64,000 nt of DNA from Pseudomonas protegens CHA0 (lineage in GTDB: Bacteria; Pseudomonadota; Gammaproteobacteria; Pseudomonadales; Pseudomonadaceae): NCBI RefSeq assembly GCF_000397205.1, contig NC_021237.1:3411001-3475000 (forward strand). The letters are read 5' to 3'. Of this stretch, positions 58,051 through 64,000 are shown piece by piece (positions within the stretch are counted from its first letter, which is position 1; every line of letters begins with the position of its first letter). Under the pieces are notes generated by a model. That model did no database searches and had not been told where the DNA came from. It saw only the letters and a list, made by a program, of their open reading frames with translations. A program made the translations under genes and the position numbers.

Positions 58051-59066
58051 ATATCCTGATCACCGGGGCCGCCGGATTCATCGGCGCCCATACCGCACTG
58101 CGTTTGCTCAAGGATGGGCACCAGGTCACCGGGCTGGATAATTTCAACGACTACTACGACCCCCAGCTAAAGCGCGACCGGGTGCGCTGGGTGGAACGCC
58201 AGGTAGGGCACTTTCCCCTGCAGCGCCTGGACCTGGCCGACAGCGAGGGCCTGGAACGGCTGTTCGCCGAAGTACGGCCCCAGGTGGTGATCAACCTCGC
58301 CGCCCAGGCCGGGGTGCGCTATTCCCTGGAAAACCCCAAGGCCTACCTGGACAGCAACCTCAGCGGTTTCCTCAACCTGCTGGAGATGTGCCGGCGCTAC
58401 CCGGTGCAACACCTGATCTACGCCTCGTCCAGTTCGGTGTACGGGGCCAACCAGCAGACCCCGTACAAGGTCAGTGACAACGTCGACCACCCGCTGTCGC
58501 TGTATGCGGCCAGCAAGAAAGCCAACGAGCTGATGGCCCACAGCTACAGCCACCTGTTCGGCGTGCCCGCCACCGGCCTGCGCTTCTTCACGGTGTACGG
58601 CCCCTGGGGCCGGCCGGACATGTCGCCGATCCTGTTCGCCGACGCCATCAGCCAGGGCCGGCCGCTGAAACTGTTCAACTACGGCATGCACCAGCGCGAC
58701 TTCACCTACATCGACGACATCGTCGAATCCCTGGTGCGCTTGCTGGGCAAGCCGCCAGTGCGCGATCCGCTGTGGGACCGGGAACAGCCGGACCCGTCCA
58801 CCAGCATGGCGCCCTGGCGCCTGTTCAACATCGGCGGCCAGCGCCCGGTGGAGCTCAAGGACTACGTGGCGACCCTGGAAAAACTCCTCGGCCACAAGGC
58901 CCAGGTGGAATACCTGCCGCTGCAGCCCGGCGATGTGCTCAACACCTGCGCGGATGTCAGCGCCCTGGAAAACCTCACCGGTTTCGGCCCCCAGGTGCCC
59001 CTGGAGGAAGGCCTGCGCGAGTTCGTCCAGTGGTACCTGAGCTACTACCCGGGCGCGGCGTCCTGA
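58047..59066 (+). CDS. UDP-glucuronate 4-epimerase
   Basis: A 339-residue extended SDR enzyme: NAD motif GAAGFIGAHTALRLL, the DNFNDYYDPQLKRDR stretch that distinguishes UDP-glucuronate epimerases from UDP-glucose epimerases, Tyr/Lys in YAASKKANEL and RFFTVYGPWGRPDM. It would interconvert UDP-GlcA and UDP-GalA for the polysaccharide. Translationally coupled to the ugd gene. Confidence 0.93.
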   Translation: MNILITGAAGFIGAHTALRLLKDGHQVTGLDNFNDYYDPQLKRDRVRWVERQVGHFPLQRLDLADSEGLERLFAEVRPQVVINLAAQAGVRYSLENPKAYLDSNLSGFLNLLEMCRRYPVQHLIYASSSSVYGANQQTPYKVSDNVDHPLSLYAASKKANELMAHSYSHLFGVPATGLRFFTVYGPWGRPDMSPILFADAISQGRPLKLFNYGMHQRDFTYIDDIVESLVRLLGKPPVRDPLWDREQPDPSTSMAPWRLFNIGGQRPVELKDYVATLEKLLGHKAQVEYLPLQPGDVLNTCADVSALENLTGFGPQVPLEEGLREFVQWYLSYYPGAAS

Positions 59067-59117
59067 GCCGCGACAGCCGAACGTTTTTACCCAACCCCTG
59101 CAATGGAAGTATTCCCG

Positions 59118-59876
59118 GTGGATATGGATAGACCTCTCTCATCGCCCGCAACCGAGGTGCCCGCCCCGCTGCACATCGACCGGCGCAACGACCCGTTCCG
59201 GCGCAAGGTCCAGGCCGCCATCGACCTGCAACAGCACGGCTGGATCACCGGCCGCGACGGCGGGCGGCCCTGGACCCTGTCGCGCAGCAAGCGCCTGACC
59301 TCGGCGCTTTTGGCCGCGGTGCTGCTGGTGCTGCTGTCGCCGGTGCTGCTGGTCGTGGCCTTGCTGATCAAGCTCACCAGCCCCGGCCCGGTGTTCTTCG
59401 TGCAGTTGCGCACCGGTTTTCGCGGCCGGCGCTTCGGCATGTACAAGTTCCGCACCATGGTGGTCAACGCCGAGGCCCTGAAGGATTCGGTGCGCCACCT
59501 GAACAAGCACGGCGCCGACTCGGTGGATTTCAAGATCGACCGCGACCCGCGGATCACTGGAATCGGCGGTTTCCTGCGCCGTACCAGCCTCGACGAGCTG
59601 CCCAACCTGATCAACGTGGTGCTCGGCCAGATGCGCATCGTCGGCCCGCGCCCCACCTCGTTCCATGCCCAGACCTACAAGGAACACCACCTCGGCCGCC
59701 TGAGCATCTACCCGGGGATCACCGGCCTGTGGCAGGTATCCGGGCGCAGCGACGTGGATTTCGACGGCCGCGTGACCCTCGACATGACCTACATCTTCCA
59801 GCAGAGCCCCTGGCTCGACCTGAAGATCCTGATCAAAACCCCTTTCAAGGTCCTCAATGGCCACGGAGCAAGTTGA
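59118..59876 (+). CDS. Undecaprenyl-phosphate sugar-1-phosphate transferase (short form)
   Basis: About 252 residues. One strong membrane helix near residues 65-85 (LLAAVLLVLLSPVLLVVALLI) is followed by the catalytic domain of the bacterial sugar transferase family: MYKFRTMVVNAE, KIDRDPRITGIGGFLRRTSLDELPNL, and MRIVGPRPTS. It lacks the multi-helix N-domain of WbaP/WcaJ and resembles the small PglC-like form. It would start repeat-unit synthesis on the lipid carrier. Start is GTG 59118 with GGAAG upstream; ATG 59103 is the alternative without a ribosome site. Confidence 0.88.
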   Translation: MDMDRPLSSPATEVPAPLHIDRRNDPFRRKVQAAIDLQQHGWITGRDGGRPWTLSRSKRLTSALLAAVLLVLLSPVLLVVALLIKLTSPGPVFFVQLRTGFRGRRFGMYKFRTMVVNAEALKDSVRHLNKHGADSVDFKIDRDPRITGIGGFLRRTSLDELPNLINVVLGQMRIVGPRPTSFHAQTYKEHHLGRLSIYPGITGLWQVSGRSDVDFDGRVTLDMTYIFQQSPWLDLKILIKTPFKVLNGHGAS

Positions 59877-59877
59877 A

Positions 59878-60522
59878 ATGGCGGCAGCAACCTTTGCCAG
59901 TCTGAAGATCCAGAGCCCCAGCGAAAGCAACCTGGCGGTGACCGTACTCGACCAGGAACTGCGGGTCATCCTGCTGACCGCGGCCAACCGCAACAGCGGC
60001 GTCACCAGCAGCAGCCTGAGCATGGCCAACGAACTGGCGCGCACCAGCCGCGGCCGGGTGCTGGTGGTGGACACCAGCCTCTCGGACAGCAGCCTGACCC
60101 GGCGCCTGGCCCTGGATGAGCGGCCCGGCTTCCTCGACCTGGCACTGGCCGAAACCCCGCCGCCCCTGGCCTCGTGCATCGAGAGCAGCGACGCGGTGAA
60201 TTTCGACTTCCTGCCCCTGGGCCGCCGCCAGCAGTACAGCGAGCGCCTGACCCCGGAACTGCTGCGCGAACTGCTGCAGGCCCTGGCCGAGGAATACCGC
60301 TTCGTGATCATCGACGGCGACCCGGTCTACAGCAGCGGCGACATCCTCACCCTGGCCACCCAGGTCGACGGCGTGGTGCTGGTGGTGCGCAGTGAGGAAA
60401 CCCGCTGGGAAGTGGCCCAGGCCGCCGCCCAGCGCCTGATCCAGGCCGAGGCCAAGTTGATCGGCAGCGTGTTCAACGCCCGCAAGTACTACATGCCCAA
60501 GTGGGTTTATGACCGTCTCTGA
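59878..60522 (+). CDS. BY-kinase/CpsD-like ATPase with degenerate Walker A
   Basis: A 214-residue cytoplasmic protein with the CpsD/CapB fold outline: ILLTAANRNSGVTSSSLSMANELA at the Walker A position, VLVVDTSLSDSS at Walker A', FVIIDGDPV at Walker B, and VVLVVRSEETR after it. The Walker A lysine and GKS/T pattern are missing (NSGVTSS), so ATP binding is doubtful. The C-terminus has only YY and one more Tyr (ARKYYMPKWVYDRL) rather than a tyrosine cluster. It is probably a pseudokinase or regulator of chain length. Start 59878 follows GGAG inside the end of the previous gene. Confidence 0.8.
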   Translation: MAAATFASLKIQSPSESNLAVTVLDQELRVILLTAANRNSGVTSSSLSMANELARTSRGRVLVVDTSLSDSSLTRRLALDERPGFLDLALAETPPPLASCIESSDAVNFDFLPLGRRQQYSERLTPELLRELLQALAEEYRFVIIDGDPVYSSGDILTLATQVDGVVLVVRSEETRWEVAQAAAQRLIQAEAKLIGSVFNARKYYMPKWVYDRL

Positions 60523-60544
60523 CCGGCACAAGGACCGTGTAACC

Positions 60545-61564
60545 ATGAACAAGCCAAGACTTTCCCTGCTGAGCCTGTCACTGCTGCTGGCCCTGGGCGG
60601 CTGCGTCAATCGCGAGCCGCAGCAGATGCCGGTGCAGATCCTCAGCGCCCCGGCCGACCAGGCCCAGCTCACCGAGGTGGTGCCCATCGAGCAGGTGCTG
60701 CGGCCCCAGGACGTGCTGGACGTGATCTTCCATATCGGCACCACCAGCCAGCAGCGCTACCTCGTGCAGCCCGGAGACCAGGTGGATGTGACCTTCCTCA
60801 CCGCTCCGGAACTGGGCGGCAGCAAACTGGTGCTGCCCGACGGCAGCATCGACATGCCCTACGTGGGCAACATCCAGGTCGCCGGGCTCTCCGCCGAACA
60901 GGCGCGCCAGGTCCTGGAAACCCAATACGCCAAGGTGCTGAAGAAGCCGCAGATCAACTTTTCGATCTCCCACGCCATGGCCCAGCTGGACAACCTGCGC
61001 ACCAGCCTGACCAACCCGGCCACCGGGCTTAGCCGCGAGATCGTCGTGGGCTCCGACGGCCGCGCCAGTTTCCCGCTGCTGGGCAGCCTGTCGTTGCAGG
61101 GCAAGAGCCTCAGCGAGCTGCAGACCCTGGTCAACCAGCGCTATGCCAAGGAGGTGGGTTCGGTGAGCGTCGATGTGCTGCTCAAGACCACCGCCTCCAA
61201 CGAGGTGTTCGTCATGGGCGAAGTCGGCCAGCCCGGAGCCTACCCGATCCGCCGGCCGATCTCGGTGCTTGAGGCCCTGACCCTGGCCAAGGGGGCCGGC
61301 CCCACTGCACGCCTGGATTCGGTGGTGATCATGCGGCGCAAGGGCAACCAGGTCGAAGCCCGGGTCTACGACGCCGACGCGGCGCTGGACGGCAAGGCCC
61401 TGCAATTCGCCTACCTGCAGCCCGACGACATGCTCTATGTGCCCAAGACCCGCCTGGCCAAGGCCGGCGCCCTGAGCAAGCAGCTGGCGGACGTGATCAT
61501 GTTCCAGGGTGTCGGGTTCAGCTTCGGCTACCGCGTCGACAACAAAGAAACGAACAACAACTGA
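60545..61564 (+). CDS. Polysaccharide export outer-membrane lipoprotein (Wza/GumB type)
   Basis: A 339-residue lipoprotein with lipobox LALGGC at Cys20. YLVQPGDQVDVTFLTAPELG is the poly-export domain, followed by SLBB-like segments: FPLLGSLSLQGKSLSELQTLV and FVMGEVGQPGAYPIRRPISVLEAL. It would form the outer-membrane export channel. An AAGGA site lies about ten bases before the ATG at 60545. Confidence 0.92.
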   Translation: MNKPRLSLLSLSLLLALGGCVNREPQQMPVQILSAPADQAQLTEVVPIEQVLRPQDVLDVIFHIGTTSQQRYLVQPGDQVDVTFLTAPELGGSKLVLPDGSIDMPYVGNIQVAGLSAEQARQVLETQYAKVLKKPQINFSISHAMAQLDNLRTSLTNPATGLSREIVVGSDGRASFPLLGSLSLQGKSLSELQTLVNQRYAKEVGSVSVDVLLKTTASNEVFVMGEVGQPGAYPIRRPISVLEALTLAKGAGPTARLDSVVIMRRKGNQVEARVYDADAALDGKALQFAYLQPDDMLYVPKTRLAKAGALSKQLADVIMFQGVGFSFGYRVDNKETNNN

Positions 61565-61575
61565 GTTCCCTCTTG

Positions 61576-63168
61576 ATGACCAAGATCGAAAACTACCTGC
61601 ACGAGTTCCTGCTCGTGTTCTTTGTCAATCGGCGCCTGATCAAACGGGTGTTCCTGGGTTTCGCGGTGATCGCCCTGCTGCTGCCCCTGGTGCTCAAGCA
61701 GAGCTTCGAGATCACTGCCGAAGTCATCGTGCAGTCCAAGAAACTCTCGCAGACCGACGCCAACACCGTGCTCGCCCCGGACTCCGACAAGTTCATCCCA
61801 CCGTCGCTGGCGGACATGGAGACCGAGAGCAACATCCTGCGTTCACCCACGCTGATCCGCGACACCATCGACCAGTTGCGCCGCGAAGGCCAGTTCGGCG
61901 GCAGCGAGGGCCTGTTGACCCGGCTGATCATCAAGCCGATCCGCAATGGCCTGATCGACCCCCTGCGCAACCATGTGATCAATCCGGTGCGCGGTTTCTT
62001 CGGCCTGGCCGTGGACCCGGTGCGCGATACCAGCCTGGATGCCTTCACCGACCAGGCGGTCAAGGACCTGAAGATCGGCACCCTGCCCGGCTCCAACGTG
62101 ATCTCCATCGTCTACGCCAGCCCCAACGCCGCCGAAGGCACGCGCTTTGTCGAGCGCCTGCTGGCCAACTACCTGAAGAACCGCCAGGACCTGCAATCCA
62201 ACGAACTGCCCGAAGCCTTCTACGAACAGAAGAAGGCCCAGTACCAGTCGCGCCTGGATGACCTGGAAGGCAAGCGCCAGGCCCTGCTGGAAGCGGCCCA
62301 CGCCTCCGACCCCAAGGAAGAGATCACCTTCCGCCTGAACGCCATCAACACCGAAGAGCAATCGCTCAACGGCTACCGCGACCAGGCCCTGGAGAACCAG
62401 CGCCGCCTGGATTACCTGCAGAAGAACCTGGCTGCCGCGCGCAAGGCCGGCCTCACCGACTACACCTTCCCCTTCGCCTTCGCCAACACCGTGGACAACG
62501 TTGCCTACGAAGACCGCGAGATCAAGCAACTGGGCGAACAGCTGACCAACCTGGTGAGCCAGTACGGCACCACCGCCGACACCTACCGCGCCGACAGCGT
62601 GCCCATGCAGCAGCAGCGCGAGCAGATCGTGCGGGCCCGGGCGCAGTTCCTCAAGGTGGTGGAAAACCGCGTGCGCGAGCGCAGCAGCGACTTGCAGATC
62701 ACCCAGTCGGTGATCGCCCAGAAGACCGCGCGGATCAACGACTACAAGGCGCGGGTGCGCGACCTGCAAGAGGTCCTGAGCAAACTGCGCCAGCTGGACA
62801 CTGAAATCGATGCCTTGCACAAAGCCTTCTTCACCTACACCCAGCGCTACGAAGAGAGCCGTGGCGAGCGCCTGATCAGTGGCGAGCTGTCCAACGCGCG
62901 GGTCCTGAGCCAGCCTTACGAACCCAGCGAAGCGGCGTTCCCCAAGCCGATGCTGATCATTCCCCTGGGCCTGCTCACCGGCCTGCTGCTGGCCATTGCC
63001 CTGGGCTATGTCTACGAGTTCTTCGACCATCGCTTCAAGCACCCGGCCCAGGTCAGTGATCACCTCGGCCTGCCGGTGCTGATGGTGCTCAACGCGGTCG
63101 AGCAGCCCCAGGTCAACCCGTACCCGCGCTGGACCTGGCGCTGGGCCTGGCATTGGGCCAAACAGTGA
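61576..63168 (+). CDS. Polysaccharide co-polymerase without kinase domain (Wzz/GumC type)
   Basis: A 530-residue inner-membrane protein. One helix lies near residues 25-42, a large periplasmic domain with long coiled-coil stretches (about 215-420) follows, and a second helix near 455-475 follows a proline-rich segment (YEPSEAAFPKP). There is no cytoplasmic ATPase; the related domain is encoded separately two genes upstream, so this is a split BY-kinase-type arrangement. It would control chain length and join the export channel. The stop overlaps the next start by four bases. Confidence 0.9.
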   Translation: MTKIENYLHEFLLVFFVNRRLIKRVFLGFAVIALLLPLVLKQSFEITAEVIVQSKKLSQTDANTVLAPDSDKFIPPSLADMETESNILRSPTLIRDTIDQLRREGQFGGSEGLLTRLIIKPIRNGLIDPLRNHVINPVRGFFGLAVDPVRDTSLDAFTDQAVKDLKIGTLPGSNVISIVYASPNAAEGTRFVERLLANYLKNRQDLQSNELPEAFYEQKKAQYQSRLDDLEGKRQALLEAAHASDPKEEITFRLNAINTEEQSLNGYRDQALENQRRLDYLQKNLAAARKAGLTDYTFPFAFANTVDNVAYEDREIKQLGEQLTNLVSQYGTTADTYRADSVPMQQQREQIVRARAQFLKVVENRVRERSSDLQITQSVIAQKTARINDYKARVRDLQEVLSKLRQLDTEIDALHKAFFTYTQRYEESRGERLISGELSNARVLSQPYEPSEAAFPKPMLIIPLGLLTGLLLAIALGYVYEFFDHRFKHPAQVSDHLGLPVLMVLNAVEQPQVNPYPRWTWRWAWHWAKQ

Positions 63169-64000
63169 GCGACCTGAGCATGGCCGCGCAGCCTATCGTG
63201 CACCTGATCCACAGCGGCGGTTTCTACGGTGCCGAGCGCATGCTGCTGGATCATTGCCTGGGCACCCCGGGGCAGCATCGGGTGGTGTTCATCAATGCCC
63301 CCGATGCGCTGCTGCAGCGTTTCGCCGAGGCCGGCGTGGCGAGCCACAACTGCCACTGCCTGCAGGAACTGCTGGCGCACCTGCGACAACAGCCGGGGCT
63401 GCTCAACGCGCACAACTTCAAGGCCCAGGTGTTTGCCTGGGTCTGCGCCCGGCGCCTGCGCCTGCCCCTGGTCATGACCCAGCACGGCTTCACCCCGCGC
63501 AGCCTGAAACAGAAGTTCTACACCTGGCTCAGCCTGCGCCTGTGCCGCAGCCGCCGGGTGCGCCGGGTCGCCTGCGTGGCCCAGAGCATTGCCCTGCTGC
63601 ACCTGGAGGCGGGGGTCGCCGAGGGCAAGCTGCGGGTGATCCCCAACGGCCTGCCGGAGCCGGCCCTGGAACTGCCGGCGAGCCTGGACGGGCCGCCGCT
63701 GCGCGAGCCCGAAGTACGCCGCGACGAAATGGAACCCTTGGTGGGTTTCGTCGGGCGCCTGAGCGCGGAAAAAGGCCCGGACCTGTTTCTCGATGCGCTG
63801 ATCGACCTGTGCCAGCAGCGCCCTGCGCTCAAGGCCGTGCTGCTGGGCGATGGTGAACAGAACCAGGCCCTGCGCGAGCGCATCAACGAAGCCGGGTTGG
63901 CCACGCGCATCCTGCTGCCGGGCTATCAGAACGACATGCAGCCCTGGCTCAAGCGCCTGAATGTGCTGGTACTGAGTTCACGCACCGAAGGCACACCGAT
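63165..64000 (+). CDS. GT4 family glycosyltransferase, cut by the window end
   Basis: The open frame runs from a GTG at 63165 (overlapping the co-polymerase stop) to the edge; an in-frame ATG at 63180 is possible. The visible 278 residues show the N-terminal VHLIHSGGFYGAERMLLDH donor/acceptor domain, a central RVACVAQSIALLHLEAGV, NGLPEPAL, and the GT-B second domain GFVGRLSAEKGPDLFLDAL with the start of the E-x7-E region (SSRTEGTP). It probably adds a sugar to the repeat unit. The right end is outside the window. Confidence 0.88.
   Translation, partial: MSDLSMAAQPIVHLIHSGGFYGAERMLLDHCLGTPGQHRVVFINAPDALLQRFAEAGVASHNCHCLQELLAHLRQQPGLLNAHNFKAQVFAWVCARRLRLPLVMTQHGFTPRSLKQKFYTWLSLRLCRSRRVRRVACVAQSIALLHLEAGVAEGKLRVIPNGLPEPALELPASLDGPPLREPEVRRDEMEPLVGFVGRLSAEKGPDLFLDALIDLCQQRPALKAVLLGDGEQNQALRERINEAGLATRILLPGYQNDMQPWLKRLNVLVLSSRTEGTP

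Overview
The window is about 64 kb of GC-rich, densely coding DNA from a fluorescent Pseudomonas. The evidence is the mtlEFGKDYZ mannitol operon, the arnBCADTEF-ugd lipid A operon, an OprD-type porin, Pseudomonas-style REP doublets, and a lysozyme-like type VI effector/immunity pair that closely resembles Tge2/Tgi2 as I recall it from P. protegens. P. protegens or a near relative is my best inference. I see no rRNA or tRNA gene, no CRISPR array, no transposase and no prophage.

Layout. 0-0.6 kb: tail of a carboxyltransferase (acyl-CoA carboxylase beta type). 0.65-4.3 kb: a DUF6687-like protein and an MFS exporter, divergent from a SufR-like Cys-cluster regulator. 4.3-8.0 kb: alpha/beta hydrolase, PagP-like outer-membrane enzyme, atypical aldehyde dehydrogenase. 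8.1-9.0 kb: Tge2/Tgi2-type pair on the minus strand. 9.2-13.3 kb: ferric-iron ABC importer with a candidate Fur box, then a stand-alone DUF4880 protein. 13.3-14.3 kb: orphan tyrosine recombinase. 14.7-25.2 kb: complete arn operon plus an extra ArnT-like glycosyltransferase. 25.2-27.7 kb: GNAT, HPP membrane protein, LysR regulator. 27.7-33.6 kb: amino-acid unit with an AstA-type succinyltransferase, CtlX citrulline hydrolase, Lrp regulator and a four-gene polar amino-acid ABC importer. 34.0-43.5 kb: short and branched-chain acyl-CoA catabolism, with two plus-strand genes and a convergent five-gene minus-strand operon below an AraC regulator. 43.7-46.0 kb: TonB-dependent siderophore receptor. 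46.3-54.7 kb: mannitol/arabitol operon. 54.8-56.1 kb: OprD-family porin. 56.1-56.7 kb: AT-rich promoter region. 56.7-64 kb: start of an exopolysaccharide cluster (ugd, UDP-GlcA 4-epimerase, sugar-phosphate transferase, degenerate BY-kinase-like ATPase, Wza-like lipoprotein, kinase-less co-polymerase, GT4 glycosyltransferase) that runs off the right end.

How the genes work together. Two units alter lipid A: arn adds aminoarabinose and the PagP-like protein would add palmitate. Two separate ugd genes supply UDP-glucuronate, one to arn and one, through a 4-epimerase, to the exopolysaccharide cluster. The amino-acid unit suggests a citrulline to ornithine to N2-succinylornithine route with its own transporter and regulator. 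The acyl-CoA genes resemble the valine steps (isobutyryl-CoA dehydrogenase, HIBYL-CoA hydrolase) facing the P. putida fadDx-fadB2x-fadAx type operon. Candidate Crc/Hfq A-rich motifs lie just upstream of two catabolic units (34.0 kb and 46.2 kb), as expected for catabolite-repressed Pseudomonas genes. REP doublets sit at most operon ends and once inside mtl, between mtlE and mtlF.

The best leads are the CtlX-AstA coupling, the split and degenerate tyrosine-kinase module of the exopolysaccharide cluster, the TonB receptor sitting where mtlR is expected, the extra ArnT-like enzyme, the DUF6687/MFS/Cys-cluster regulator module, and the orphan recombinase beside arn.
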